DNA of 64,000 nucleotides, from contig JAVBKW010000026.1 in NCBI GenBank assembly GCA_031553855.1, forward strand, positions 1 through 64,000. The letters run 5' to 3'. Both the position numbers and the translations under genes were made by a program. The notes beneath the pieces were generated by a model. The model was not told where the DNA came from, ran no database searches, and saw nothing but the letters and a program-made list of their open reading frames with translations. Below are positions 40,594 to 49,911 of this stretch, one piece after another (position 1 is the stretch's first letter; every line of letters starts with the position of its first letter). The stretch comes from RACS-047 sp031553855 (GTDB taxonomy: Bacteria > Bacillota > Clostridia > Christensenellales > Pumilibacteraceae).

Positions 40594-41343
40594 ATGGAAA
40601 TAATAACTTCAGGCGACAATCAAAAGGTAAAAAATATTATAAAGCTGTACGACAAAAAATACAGGGATAAAGAGGGGCTCTTTGTCGCTGAAGGCGTACG
40701 GTGGATTTTTGACGCCGTCGAAAACAATGCTCAAATCGAGCTTATCGCTGTGCGCGAGCCGGACTTTGAAAAATTTAAAGATTGGCTTAGAGACTTAAAA
40801 GATAAAACGATAGTCCTTTGCGATGCGGTTTTTTCCAAAGTAGCGCAAACTGAAAGCTCACAAGGTATTTTAGCGGTTTTTAAAACCGCGCTCAATCCTT
40901 TTCCCTGCAAGGGCAACCACATTTTGTTTTTAGACAGGGTGCGCGATCCGGGCAATATGGGCACTATAATCCGTACGGCTTGCGCGGCCGGATACGGCGA
41001 TATCGTTTTAAACAATTGCGTCGATATCTATAATCCAAAAGTAGTGCGCAGCAGTATGAGCGCGCTGCTCAAGGTCCGTTTTTACGAGGGCGGGGCGGAG
41101 TCGCTTGAGCAAATGAAAAAAAGCGGCTATAAAATAATAACCGCAGATATCGGCGGAGAGGACGTATTCAAGCTTAAGGAAAAGCCGCAAAAGCTGTGCT
41201 TAGTCATAGGAAACGAGGCGGATGGGATAAGCGAAAACGTTAAGAGGGTTTCAGATATGAGCGTTGAGATACCTATGGAAAATATCGAGTCGCTCAACGC
41301 CGCAGTAAGCGCGGGAATACTAATGTATTTATTGAAATACTAA
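40594..41343 (+). CDS. SpoU/TrmH family RNA 2'-O-methyltransferase
   Basis: A 249-residue SPOUT methyltransferase. Residues 1-95 are the substrate-binding domain (NQKVKNIIKLYDKKYRDKEG, FVAEGVRWI). The three TrmH motifs follow: FLDRVRDPGNMGTIIRTA, LVIGNEADGIS and IPMENIESLNAAVSAGILMY. Such enzymes methylate ribose 2'-OH in 23S rRNA or tRNA; placement beside rplT matches the rRNA type found in Bacillota. No SD was seen before ATG 40594, and no promoter was clear. Confidence 0.9.
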   Translation: MEIITSGDNQKVKNIIKLYDKKYRDKEGLFVAEGVRWIFDAVENNAQIELIAVREPDFEKFKDWLRDLKDKTIVLCDAVFSKVAQTESSQGILAVFKTALNPFPCKGNHILFLDRVRDPGNMGTIIRTACAAGYGDIVLNNCVDIYNPKVVRSSMSALLKVRFYEGGAESLEQMKKSGYKIITADIGGEDVFKLKEKPQKLCLVIGNEADGISENVKRVSDMSVEIPMENIESLNAAVSAGILMYLLKY

Positions 41344-41412
41344 TATATTTGTAAAAATAACAAAAATAACTTTAACTTTAACTTTAATTTTTTTAATATT
41401 CGGAGGTTTTTT

Positions 41413-42144
41413 ATGTCGGGGCATAGCAAATGGGCGACTATAAGACGTGCAAAAGGAAAAACGGACGCGGCAAGGGGTAAGGTTTTTACTAAGCTTGGCA
41501 GGGAAATTGCCGTCGCAGTAAAGGCCGGCGGGCCGGATCCCGCTTCAAACTCAAAGCTAAGGGACGTTGTTTCCAAAGCAAAAGCGGCAAATATGCCAAA
41601 CGATAATATTTCCAGAAGTATAAAAAAGGCGAGCGGCGAGCTTGGCTCTATAAACTATGAAACCGTTATTTATGAGGGCTACGGCATAGGCGGTATTGCG
41701 GTCATAGTAGAAACGCTTACGGATAATAAAAACAGGACTGCGGGAGACGTGCGCCATATTTTCGATAAATGCGGCGGCGCAATGGGTACGACCGGCTGCG
41801 TTTCGTATATGTTTGAAACAAAAGGCGTTATCGTAATTGAAAAGAAACCCGGTATGGACGACGACGAGGTTATGATGACAGCAATTGACTGCGGAGCCGA
41901 GGATTTTAACGTAGGCGATAACGAATATGAAATATCAACTTCGGTTGCAGATTTTTCCGCCGTCAGAGAAGCTTTAGAAAATAAAAATTATACTTTTCTT
42001 CAGAGTGAAATTTCCAAAATACCTGCAAACTACGTAAACGTGGCCGAGCCGGATAAGTTCTCCAAAATGCTCGATCTCTTTGACGATAACGACGACGTGC
42101 AAGAGGTGTACCATAACGCCAATATGCCTGATGAAGAGGAATAA
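41413..42144 (+). CDS. YebC/PmpR family protein
   Basis: A 243-residue protein with the family N-terminus MSGHSKWATIRRAKGKTDAARGKVF, then KLGREIAVAVK, MPNDNISRSIKKA, YEGYGIGGIAVIVE and LTDNKNRTAGDVR. Members act as transcription regulators or, as shown for some, help ribosomes through proline-rich stalls. SD CGGAGG (41401-41406) precedes ATG 41413. No divergence from the family is visible. Confidence 0.93.
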   Translation: MSGHSKWATIRRAKGKTDAARGKVFTKLGREIAVAVKAGGPDPASNSKLRDVVSKAKAANMPNDNISRSIKKASGELGSINYETVIYEGYGIGGIAVIVETLTDNKNRTAGDVRHIFDKCGGAMGTTGCVSYMFETKGVIVIEKKPGMDDDEVMMTAIDCGAEDFNVGDNEYEISTSVADFSAVREALENKNYTFLQSEISKIPANYVNVAEPDKFSKMLDLFDDNDDVQEVYHNANMPDEEE

Positions 42145-42217
42145 TTCCAGTACTCTTTTAGTCTTATCAGTCAGCAGAAATAACTAGTTCTCGCATTAAT
42201 TTTAGGAGGTTCCTGTT

Positions 42218-43459
42218 ATGAACGATATCGAAAAAGTTTGTCTATCGGCAAAGGAGCAGGCCTTATACGTTCAGACTCTTTCAACTGCCGATAAAAATAA
42301 TATGCTGCGCATCATGGCGTCGGCATTAACGGAAAACGCAGATTATATTATAGAGCAGAACCAAACAGACCTAAGAGAAAACAGCGATAAGCCAAAGCAT
42401 TTTTTAGACAGGCTTATGCTCAACAAGCAGCGTATAGAAGGTATTGCCGAGGGCTTAAAAGTGCTTATAGCTTTAGACGATCCGGTGGGCGAAACGGTTG
42501 AAAAATGGACGGTAAAGAACGGCCTTGAAATCAGCCGAGTAAGAGTGCCTTTAGGCGTTATCGGTATCATTTATGAGGCGCGTCCGAACGTTACGGTAGA
42601 CGCCATAGGACTGTGTTTAAAATCAGGTAATTGCGTGGTCTTGCGCGGCAGTAAGGACGCAATCAGCTCAAATAAGGCCCTGGTTGGGGTCTTAAAGGCG
42701 AGTTTAGCTAAGAACGGCTACAACCCCGAGTTCATTCAACTCATCGTGGACACAACGCGTCAAGGCTCGGAAATGCTGATGCAGGCGCGCGGTTTTGTGG
42801 ACGTTTTAATCCCCAGAGGCTCGGCCGGGCTTATCAAAACGGTGGTTGAAAAATCGTCTGTTCCCGTCATTGAAACGGGCAGCGGAAACTGCCACGCTTA
42901 CGTTGAAAAAACTGCGGATTTTAAAATGGCGGCGGAAATTATTGTCAACGGAAAAACTTCCCGTCCAAGCGTTTGCAATGCGCTTGAGAGCCTTGTCGTC
43001 GATAAAGCGATCGTAAAAGAATTTGTTCCGTTTATCGTATCGGAGCTAAAAAAATACGGTGTTGAAATTGTCGGCGATGAAGAGGCGGTCTTAGCAAGTA
43101 AGGATATTATGCCCGCATCGGAACAGGATTTTTATACCGAGTACGAGGCTTTAAAAATTTCAATTAAAACTGTCAGCGGAGTTGACGAGGCCGTTGCCCA
43201 TATCAACGGGCACAGCACGAACCACAGCGAAACCATAATCACAAACGATGAAAAGTGCGCGCAGCTTTTTTTAAATAAAATAAACAGCGCGGCGGTATAT
43301 GTGAATGCGTCCACAAGATTCACCGACGGCTTTGAATTCGGGTTCGGCGCGGAAATGGGAATTTCCACGCAGAAGATGCACGCCCGCGGGCCTATGGGGC
43401 TTAAAGAACTTACAAGCTATAAATATCAGGTGAGGGGAAACGGTCAGGTCCGCAAATAA
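42218..43459 (+). CDS. proA: Gamma-glutamyl phosphate reductase
   Basis: A 413-residue aldehyde-dehydrogenase-fold enzyme. Landmarks are DRLMLNKQRIEGIAEGL, RVPLGVIGIIYEARPNVT, LKSGNCVVLRGSKDA, GSGNCHAYV and the catalytic-Cys motif PSVCNALE. It reduces gamma-glutamyl phosphate to glutamate semialdehyde for proline synthesis. SD AGGAGG (42204-42209) precedes ATG 42218. The usual partner proB is not in the window; the RadC-like gene follows after 17 nt. Confidence 0.95.
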   Translation: MNDIEKVCLSAKEQALYVQTLSTADKNNMLRIMASALTENADYIIEQNQTDLRENSDKPKHFLDRLMLNKQRIEGIAEGLKVLIALDDPVGETVEKWTVKNGLEISRVRVPLGVIGIIYEARPNVTVDAIGLCLKSGNCVVLRGSKDAISSNKALVGVLKASLAKNGYNPEFIQLIVDTTRQGSEMLMQARGFVDVLIPRGSAGLIKTVVEKSSVPVIETGSGNCHAYVEKTADFKMAAEIIVNGKTSRPSVCNALESLVVDKAIVKEFVPFIVSELKKYGVEIVGDEEAVLASKDIMPASEQDFYTEYEALKISIKTVSGVDEAVAHINGHSTNHSETIITNDEKCAQLFLNKINSAAVYVNASTRFTDGFEFGFGAEMGISTQKMHARGPMGLKELTSYKYQVRGNGQVRK

Positions 43460-43476
43460 ACGCAGAGGTTAAAACA

Positions 43477-44559
43477 ATGCCGAACAATGATGAGTTTTTA
43501 AAGCAGATCGCTATAATAGCCAAAGAGGCCGAGGCCGAAACCCTTTTAAAAATGCGCGCTCGAGAAGATGATTGCGCTGAAATTCCGGGCGTAAAAGAAA
43601 CGGCTTATTCTGTGCCTGAAAGCTTAAAAAGAGTTTTGCAAAATAAAAACGCGGATAAAAGTAAGGAAAGAGCTGAGATGTCGGCGGCGCAAATGCGGAA
43701 GGCGAACATTCATGAGGGGCACCGCGGACGCGTACGTTTCGCCGTAGATAAGGATCCGGAGTTCGATTCCTTTTCCGACCATGAGGTTTTAGAATATCTT
43801 TTATTCGATTCGTTTACGCGCGGTGACGTAAATCCGTACGCCCACGAGCTTATAAATCATTTCGGCTCGCTGTGGGGCGTTTTGAGCGCGCACACAAACG
43901 ACCTGATGAAATTTTCTTACATAAGCGAAAAAACTGCAAGGCGTTTGAATTGCCTGCTTAACGTCGCCCGAAGAGCCGAAATTTCCAGGCTGAAAAATAA
44001 CGTATTTTTCGATTCCACCTCAAAAGTCGCCGAGTATTTAGGAGCATATTTAAAATACCGCGACAGGGAGTCGATTTACGTTGCCTGCCTTGACATAAAC
44101 GACAGATTGCTCGGCATCAGCCATATTGCTAAGGGCGATAACTCCTTTGTGCAGATCGACGTAAAACGTATTGTCGAAGCTGCGCTTCATAACGGCGCAA
44201 CAAAGGTCATCATCGCGCACAACCATCCCGCGGAAACGCTGTCGCCGTCCATTGACGATATAAACGCAACGAAAAAATTGTCGGTCACGCTGCTTTCCAT
44301 GCACATAATCTTAGTCGACCATATTATTTTTACAACAAACGACTGTTTCAGCTTTTTTGCTAACGGACTTATGGAATCGATATATAAAAATTGCGACGAA
44401 ATACTCGGCTCCGATCTTTGCAAGCAGATCCGCCAGCGCAAATTGGCTATGCCTGAGACGGTAAGAGGTAAGTACTGCGACTCGGGTATGTATTATGTAA
44501 GCTTTAATATGAATGAGGAATTTTTAAAAGACATAGATTTAGAAGCCGAAAAAAAGTAA
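43477..44559 (+). CDS. RadC/JAMM domain protein with long extensions
   Basis: A 360-residue protein. The RadC core lies at about residues 85-305: GHRGRVRF, DHEVLEYLLF, HFGSLWGVL, helix-hairpin-helix-like FSYISEKTARRL, and the JAMM motif AHNHPAETLSPSIDD followed by HIILVDHIIF. Plain RadC proteins are about 220 residues; here about 80 charged residues precede and 55 follow the core. The JAMM histidines and Asp are intact, so metal binding is likely. The cellular role of RadC is unsettled. It starts 17 nt after proA with SD AGAGG. Confidence 0.85.
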   Translation: MPNNDEFLKQIAIIAKEAEAETLLKMRAREDDCAEIPGVKETAYSVPESLKRVLQNKNADKSKERAEMSAAQMRKANIHEGHRGRVRFAVDKDPEFDSFSDHEVLEYLLFDSFTRGDVNPYAHELINHFGSLWGVLSAHTNDLMKFSYISEKTARRLNCLLNVARRAEISRLKNNVFFDSTSKVAEYLGAYLKYRDRESIYVACLDINDRLLGISHIAKGDNSFVQIDVKRIVEAALHNGATKVIIAHNHPAETLSPSIDDINATKKLSVTLLSMHIILVDHIIFTTNDCFSFFANGLMESIYKNCDEILGSDLCKQIRQRKLAMPETVRGKYCDSGMYYVSFNMNEEFLKDIDLEAEKK

Positions 44560-44573
44560 ACGCATTAAGATAA

Positions 44574-44615
44574 AAGTGGCTGTCTCACGAGTTTTTTCTC
44601 GTGAGACAGCCACTT
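44574..44615. terminator. Long perfect hairpin between convergent genes
   Basis: AAGTGGCTGTCTCACGAG (44574-44591) and CTCGTGAGACAGCCACTT (44598-44615) form an 18-bp perfect stem with a T6 loop. There is no T tract after it on the plus strand and only TTTTATC-like sequence on the minus. It likely ends both the RadC-like and argH transcripts. Confidence 0.7.
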
Positions 44616-44655
44616 ATAAAGTATAGTACAATAGATTTTCGCATTTAAAAAGAAA

Positions 44656-46029
44656 TTACAATTTTTTCAGCTGCTTTTGCAATGCGGCAATTTCTTTTTT
44701 TACGGAGTCTTTCGACGGCGCGCCGGGAACCTTACGGTTGCTAATAACGTTTTCAAGCTTTACGGCTTTTAAAATATCTTCTTCAAACATCGGGGAAAGC
44801 GCTTTATATTCTTGAACCGTCAGTTTATTTAAGGGTTTGCGCGCGTTTGAGGCATAAATAACCAACCGTCCTATAACTTCGTGCGCTTGCCTGAACGGCA
44901 TACCTTTTTTCACAAGGTAGTCGGCGCAGTCGGTTGCCGCAGTATAACCGCCGCCCGCGCCTTTATAAAGCCTTTGTTTATCAAATGTAAAGGTTGGCAG
45001 CATTGCGGTGAAAAGGTTTAGCACGCTAAAAATCGTATCCTCAGCGTCGAAAACGGCCTCTTTATCTTCCTGCATATCCTTGTTGTAGGCAAGCGGAAGC
45101 CCTTTCATAACGGTAAGTAGCGACATAAGATGGCCGTAGCACCTTCCGGTTTTTCCGCGTATAAGCTCGCACATATCCGGATTCTTTTTTTGAGGCATAA
45201 TACTCGAGCCTGTGGAATAGCGGTCGTCAAGCTTTATATAGCCGAATTCGTCGGTCGCCCAATATATGATTTCCTCGTTAAAACGCGACATATGCATCAT
45301 AAAGACGCAGCAGGCGGAAAGATATTCCAGCGCAAAATCGCGGTCGGAAACGCTGTCTATTGAGTTTGCGGTTATAGAATCAAATCCTAATAATTCAGCG
45401 ACTCTTTCCCTGTTTATGGGGTACGTGGTGCCGCATAAGGCGCACGCGCCGAGCGGCATAACATTGATACGCTTGCGGCAGTCTGAAAACCTTTGAGCGT
45501 CGCGCAAAAACATTTCCGCATACGCCATATAATGATGGGCAAGCGTCGTGGGCTGGGCTTTTTGCATATGCGTGTACGCGGGAATAATAGTGTCGAAGTT
45601 GTTTTTTGCGATATTTATTAAGGTTTCGATAAGGGTTTTAAGTTTAGCAACAGTCTTATCTACCGATTCGCGCAGATACATCCTTAAGTCGAGCGCCACC
45701 TGATCGTTGCGGGAGCGGGAGGTGTGGAGCCTTTTGCCCACAGTGCCGATACGGCGCGTCAGCTCTTCCTCCACAAACATATGGATATCTTCGGCATTCT
45801 TAAATTCGATTTTGCCGTTTTCAATGTCCGCCAAAATTTCTTTAAGCGTTTTTACTATTATGTCGGCGTCAGCCTTTTCAATTATGCCGCATTCGCCAAG
45901 CATCGTGCAATGCGCGATACTCCCTAAAATATCAAATTTATAAAGACGGCAGTCAAAGGAAAGCGAGCTGTTGAATTCGTCAGCCTGCTTATCTATATCC
46001 TGCTCAAACCGTCCCGACCACATTTTCAT
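44656..46029 (-). CDS. argH: Argininosuccinate lyase
   Basis: A 457-residue member of the fumarase/aspartase superfamily. MWSGRFEQDIDKQADEFNSSL, HTSRSRNDQVALDLRMYL, THMQKAQPTTLAHH and the signature GSSIMPQKKNPD are all present. It splits argininosuccinate to arginine and fumarate. The start is at 46029 or two codons later; AAGGAA lies upstream. It is downstream of argG on the same strand, separated by a 240-bp repeat element rather than the usual short gap. Confidence 0.96.
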   Translation of the reverse strand: MKMWSGRFEQDIDKQADEFNSSLSFDCRLYKFDILGSIAHCTMLGECGIIEKADADIIVKTLKEILADIENGKIEFKNAEDIHMFVEEELTRRIGTVGKRLHTSRSRNDQVALDLRMYLRESVDKTVAKLKTLIETLINIAKNNFDTIIPAYTHMQKAQPTTLAHHYMAYAEMFLRDAQRFSDCRKRINVMPLGACALCGTTYPINRERVAELLGFDSITANSIDSVSDRDFALEYLSACCVFMMHMSRFNEEIIYWATDEFGYIKLDDRYSTGSSIMPQKKNPDMCELIRGKTGRCYGHLMSLLTVMKGLPLAYNKDMQEDKEAVFDAEDTIFSVLNLFTAMLPTFTFDKQRLYKGAGGGYTAATDCADYLVKKGMPFRQAHEVIGRLVIYASNARKPLNKLTVQEYKALSPMFEEDILKAVKLENVISNRKVPGAPSKDSVKKEIAALQKQLKKL

Positions 46030-46062
46030 AACATATGTTCCTTAATTTATATTTTCTTCAGC

Positions 46063-46275
46063 CGCCGCAAAAGGCCTGAAATAGGTATTGCAGACGTAAA
46101 AGGGCTGAAATATGGGATTGCCGCGGGAATTTATTCCGAGAAGCAAAAATGCTTGCTTGCAAGGGCATTTTTGCGCCGCCGACAAAGGGTGAATAGCCCG
46201 CACTTTAGTTTAGCGTAAGAAGGCGCACTAGCTGCGCGAGATGCAGAATTTATCCTGCGGTATAAATACCCTTTA
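46063..46275. repeat. Large fold-back element between argG and argH
   Basis: It runs from GCCGCCGCAAAAGG (46064-46077) to CTGCGGTATAAATACCCTTTATT (ending near 46277), the same ends as the 35034-35172 element. Inside is a hairpin, GCAAAAATGCTTGC and GCATTTTTGC (46143-46173 region). Its right end reaches into the argG stop. No gene is present. Confidence 0.55.
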
Positions 46276-47484
46276 TTTTTTGTTTCTCTTCATCATCTGC
46301 GCGCGTACCTTTAAGGGCAGTCCGAACAGGTTAATGAATCCGCCCGCGTCCTTTTGGTCGTAAACGTGATCCTCTGAGAAAGTCGCGATATCCTCGTCGT
46401 AGAGAGAGAACGGCGATTTTGCGCCCGCACCCGAAACCTTGCCTTTAAAAAGCTTAACGCGGACTGTTCCGGTAACTGTGCTTTGCGTAGAATCCACAAA
46501 CGCGCTTATGGCTTCCCTTAAAGGGGTGAACCAGTTGCCGTCATAAACAAGCTCCGAAAAACGGATCGCAAGCATATCCTTATAGTGCATCGTCTGGCGG
46601 TCAAGCGTAAGCTCCTCCAAATTGCGGTGGGCAAAATACAGTATCTCTCCGCCGGGAGTTTCATAAACGCCCCTGGATTTCATTCCCACAAGCCTGTTTT
46701 CCACCATATCTACAACGCCTACGCCGTGCTTTGCGCCGATTGAGTTAAGAGCAGTGAGCAGCTCAACTGCGCCCATTTTTTTGCCGCCTACAGAAACGGG
46801 GATCCCTTTTTCAAAGCCGATCTCCACGTATTCGGGCTTGTCCGGAGCTTGAGCAACAGGGTTGCAAATCAGCAGCATTTCGTCTTTAGGCTCATTCCAG
46901 GGGTCCTCTAAATCGCAGCCCTCATGCGAAAGATGCCAGATATTCCTGTCCATAGAGTACGGGCTTTTTTTAGAAACGTTGATTTCCAAATTGTGCTTTT
47001 CAGCGTAAGCGATTTCTTCTTCTCTGGACTTTATGTCCCAAATACGCCAGGGCGCGATTATTTTCATCTCAGGCGCGAGAGCTTTGATAGTCAGCTCAAA
47101 ACGAACCTGATCGTTGCCTTTTCCGGTGCAGCCGTGGCATATTGCGTCCGCGCCTTCCTTTAAGGCTATTTCAACGATACGTTTTGCAATTATAGGACGG
47201 GCGAACGACGTTCCCAAAAGATATTTATTTTCATACTTTGCGTCGGCCTTCAGCGTGGGAAAGATAAAATCCGTGATAAACTCTTCGGTGAGGTTTTCAA
47301 TAAAAATTTTCGACGCGCCGGATCTTATAGCTTTTTCGTTTAAAGGTGCAAGCTCCTCGCCTTGCCCGACGTCGGCGGCAACAGCAATGACTTCGCAGTC
47401 GTAGTTTTCCTTTAGCCACGGAATAATGACGGTAGTGTCAAGTCCGCCCGAATATGCTAAAACGATCTTCATTTTTTTGCTCAT
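46273..47484 (-). CDS. argG: Argininosuccinate synthase
   Basis: A 403-residue ATP-pyrophosphatase-fold enzyme. The P-loop is LAYSGGLDTTVIIPWL; GCTGKGNDQVRFE, YSMDRNIWHLSHEG and GIPVSVGGKKM follow. It joins citrulline and aspartate with ATP. SD GGAGAG lies just before ATG 47484. An imperfect inverted repeat (GTCAAGA/TCTTGAC, 47496-47513) lies directly upstream of the SD and may be an operator or leader hairpin. argH follows, so the two complete arginine synthesis from citrulline. Confidence 0.97.
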   Translation of the reverse strand: MSKKMKIVLAYSGGLDTTVIIPWLKENYDCEVIAVAADVGQGEELAPLNEKAIRSGASKIFIENLTEEFITDFIFPTLKADAKYENKYLLGTSFARPIIAKRIVEIALKEGADAICHGCTGKGNDQVRFELTIKALAPEMKIIAPWRIWDIKSREEEIAYAEKHNLEINVSKKSPYSMDRNIWHLSHEGCDLEDPWNEPKDEMLLICNPVAQAPDKPEYVEIGFEKGIPVSVGGKKMGAVELLTALNSIGAKHGVGVVDMVENRLVGMKSRGVYETPGGEILYFAHRNLEELTLDRQTMHYKDMLAIRFSELVYDGNWFTPLREAISAFVDSTQSTVTGTVRVKLFKGKVSGAGAKSPFSLYDEDIATFSEDHVYDQKDAGGFINLFGLPLKVRAQMMKRNKK

Positions 47485-47664
47485 AATCTCTCCTTGTCAA
47501 GAAATGTCTTGACTTTTAAAATATTAAATATTATCATTAAGTGTAAGCCTTTTTGCGCGAAAAATAGCAAGGAACAAATGAAAAACAGATAAAACGTTTA
47601 TGCGCGCCGTACTATACTATAATAATATATTTATGCGTTTTTATCAACAGATTTAGGAGCGATT

Positions 47665-48153
47665 TTGATAATTTTAGGTATTGATCCCGGATATGCGACT
47701 ATCGGATACGGCGTTATCGAAAAAACGGCAGCGGCTTTAAAGCCGGTCGATTACGGCGCGGTGCTGACGCCCAAAGACGAGTCTATGCCGGTGCGCCTTG
47801 CAATGATAGACGAGTCATTTACTAAGCTTATCCAAAAGTACAAGCCCGACGCCGTTGCGATCGAGGAGCTTTTTTTCAACACAAATATAACTACCGGCAT
47901 AAAGGTCGCACAGGCGCGCGGCGTGCTGATGCTCTGCGCGATAAAGGAATGCGGCCATTTGTTCGAGTATACGCCGCTGCAGATCAAGCTTGCGCTCACC
48001 GGAAACGGCAGGGCGGAAAAGCAGCAGCTGCAATATATGGTCCGTTCTCTTTTAGGGTTAAAGGAAACTCCGAAGCCCGACGACGCCGCCGATGCTTTAG
48101 CCGCGGCGATATGCCACGCAAACACCGCAAAATATAATCACAGAGTAATGTGA
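47665..48153 (+). CDS. ruvC: Crossover junction endodeoxyribonuclease RuvC
   Basis: A 162-residue Holliday-junction resolvase. The catalytic acidic residues are in ILGIDPGYATIGYG (Asp), AIEELFF (Glu) and KPDDAADALAAAICH (Asp pair). It cuts junctions moved by RuvAB. The start is TTG 47665 with GGAG (47656-47659) 5 nt upstream. Its last 15 codons plus stop are duplicated in tandem just after the gene (48160-48210). It leads ruvC-ruvA-ruvB-queA-tgt. Confidence 0.95.
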   Translation: MIILGIDPGYATIGYGVIEKTAAALKPVDYGAVLTPKDESMPVRLAMIDESFTKLIQKYKPDAVAIEELFFNTNITTGIKVAQARGVLMLCAIKECGHLFEYTPLQIKLALTGNGRAEKQQLQYMVRSLLGLKETPKPDDAADALAAAICHANTAKYNHRVM

Positions 48154-48210
48154 AAAGAAATATGCCACGCAAGCACTTTAAAATATGATCACAAAGTAAT
48201 GTAAAAAGGA
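48109..48210 (+). repeat. 51-bp tandem duplication of the ruvC 3' end
   Basis: Copy 1 (48109-48159) encodes the ruvC C-terminus and TGA stop. Copy 2 (48160-48210) follows directly with 8 differences in 51 positions. Both begin ATATGCCACGCA, and the period is a multiple of three, so copy 2 is in frame with ruvC beyond the stop. Confidence 0.85.
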
Positions 48211-48223
48211 AACGGCAGATAAA

Positions 48224-48811
48224 ATGTACAGCTATATAAAGGGTAAGCTTACCGATATTTTTGAAAATAATATAACAGTCGAGGCCTCAGGGCTAGGCTA
48301 TGATTTGACGGTTAGCGCGGCTTGTCTTTTAGAAAACCGCGAAATAGGAAAGGAAGTTAAAATCTACACTTATTTATGCGTGCGCGACGACGGCGTTTCG
48401 CTGTTCGGCTTTTCTTCCAAAATAGAAAAAAGTATGTTCCTGCGGCTTATCACCGTTTCGGGGATAGGGCCGAAGGTCGCTATAAATATTTTAAGCGGCA
48501 TCCCTTTAAGTGAACTCTCCCGCGCCGTTGCCACGTCCGATACTGCGCGTTTAAGCTCCGTCAAGGGCGTAGGGAAAAAGACTGCCGAAAGGATTATTTT
48601 AGAGCTAAAAGATAAGATGAGTGCGGAAATAAACGTCGATTTAAGCAAAAATACGGGTATTATGTCAGACAAAGTACTATTGAATGACGACGCGATAACC
48701 GCTTTAGTTTCGCTGGGTTACTCAAAAGCCGAGGCTGTGGCTGCGTCTAATAAATACTACGTTGCCGGCTTAAGTACGGAAGAGCTTATAATGAAGGTTT
48801 TAAAAGGCTGA
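48224..48811 (+). CDS. ruvA: Holliday junction branch migration protein RuvA
   Basis: A 195-residue protein. The N-terminal OB fold starts MYSYIKGKLTDIFENNITVEA; two helix-hairpin-helix motifs follow (LRLITVSGIGPKVAINIL and LSSVKGVGKKTAERIILELKDK). The C-terminal domain III, ALVSLGYSKAEA, contacts RuvB. RuvA binds the junction as a tetramer. SD AAAAGG/AAGGAAA lies upstream of ATG 48224. Confidence 0.95.
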   Translation: MYSYIKGKLTDIFENNITVEASGLGYDLTVSAACLLENREIGKEVKIYTYLCVRDDGVSLFGFSSKIEKSMFLRLITVSGIGPKVAINILSGIPLSELSRAVATSDTARLSSVKGVGKKTAERIILELKDKMSAEINVDLSKNTGIMSDKVLLNDDAITALVSLGYSKAEAVAASNKYYVAGLSTEELIMKVLKG

Positions 48812-48843
48812 TAAACGGTTAAATTTTAAGGATCGATAAATAA

Positions 48844-49911
48844 ATGGAAGACGACAGAATAATTACGGGTATGCAGAAGGTGACCGAAACGGATTTAGAG
48901 GTCACTCTTCGCCCCAAAACGCTTGCCGATTACGTCGGTCAAGACAAAATGAAGTCAAACTTAAAGGTGTTTATAGAAGCAAGCAAATTGCGCGGCGAGG
49001 CTCTCGACCACGTGCTTTTATACGGCCCTCCGGGGCTTGGTAAGACTACTATGTCACACATAATAGCAAACGAATTGGGCGTCAGCCTGCGTATAACGAG
49101 CGGCCCGGCCATCGAACGCGCCGCCGACCTTGTTTCTATTTTAACGAACCTCAACGAAAACGACGTGCTTTTTATCGACGAGATACACGGGCTCAACAGG
49201 GCTGTGGAGGAAATCCTCTATCCCGCTATGGAGGACTTCAATCTCGATATCATAATAGGAAAGGGGCCGAGCGCGAGAAGCATGCGCCTTACGCTCCCGC
49301 CGTTTACTTTAATAGGCGCAACTACGAGGGCGGGCATGCTCACCGGCCCCTTGCGCGATAGGTTCGGCGTTATCTGCCGTTTAGAAATGTATTCGCCACA
49401 GGAGTTAAAAATCATCGTCACGCGTTCGGCGAAAATTTTAGGGCTGGATATGACGGAGGCGGCTTGCCTTGAAATATCGAGGCGTTCAAGAGGCACTCCG
49501 AGGATTGCAAACAGGTTGCTTAAGCGCGTGCGCGATTTTGCGCAGGTCGCCGGCAACGGAAAGCTTGACCTTGATATGGCAAAATACGCTTTAAGGCTGC
49601 TTGAAATCGACGATCTGGGGCTTGATTCGCTCGACAGAAAGCTGCTTTCAACCATTATGGAAAAATTTGCGGGCGGCCCCGTCGGGCTTGACACTCTCTC
49701 GTCCTCTATCAACGAGGATCCGGCGACTATCGAGGATTGTATCGAGCCGTTTTTGATGCAGCAGGGTTTTATATCCAGGATGCCGCGCGGCAGAGTCTGC
49801 ACAGAGCTGGCCTATAAGCATATGGGGCTAAAATATCCGGCGGCTTTAAGAGAAAAAACCGCCGCGCAGATCAGCTTTGAAGAGATAGGGGATAAAACGA
49901 CAGGTGAATAA
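48844..49911 (+). CDS. ruvB: Holliday junction ATP-dependent helicase RuvB
   Basis: A 355-residue AAA+ motor. TLRPKTLADYVGQDKMK is the RuvB N-terminus. Walker A is YGPPGLGKTT, Walker B FIDEIHGLNR, sensor 1 IGATTRAGML and TGPLRDRFG, and sensor 2 GTPRIANRLL. The C-terminal winged helix has FLMQQGFISRMPRGR. It drives branch migration with RuvA. It overlaps queA by 8 nt. Confidence 0.97.
   Translation: MEDDRIITGMQKVTETDLEVTLRPKTLADYVGQDKMKSNLKVFIEASKLRGEALDHVLLYGPPGLGKTTMSHIIANELGVSLRITSGPAIERAADLVSILTNLNENDVLFIDEIHGLNRAVEEILYPAMEDFNLDIIIGKGPSARSMRLTLPPFTLIGATTRAGMLTGPLRDRFGVICRLEMYSPQELKIIVTRSAKILGLDMTEAACLEISRRSRGTPRIANRLLKRVRDFAQVAGNGKLDLDMAKYALRLLEIDDLGLDSLDRKLLSTIMEKFAGGPVGLDTLSSSINEDPATIEDCIEPFLMQQGFISRMPRGRVCTELAYKHMGLKYPAALREKTAAQISFEEIGDKTTGE

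Noticed and set aside
49218..49802. 194-codon minus-strand frame inside ruvB
   Set aside because: Antisense to the RuvB AAA+ domain and without its own SD.
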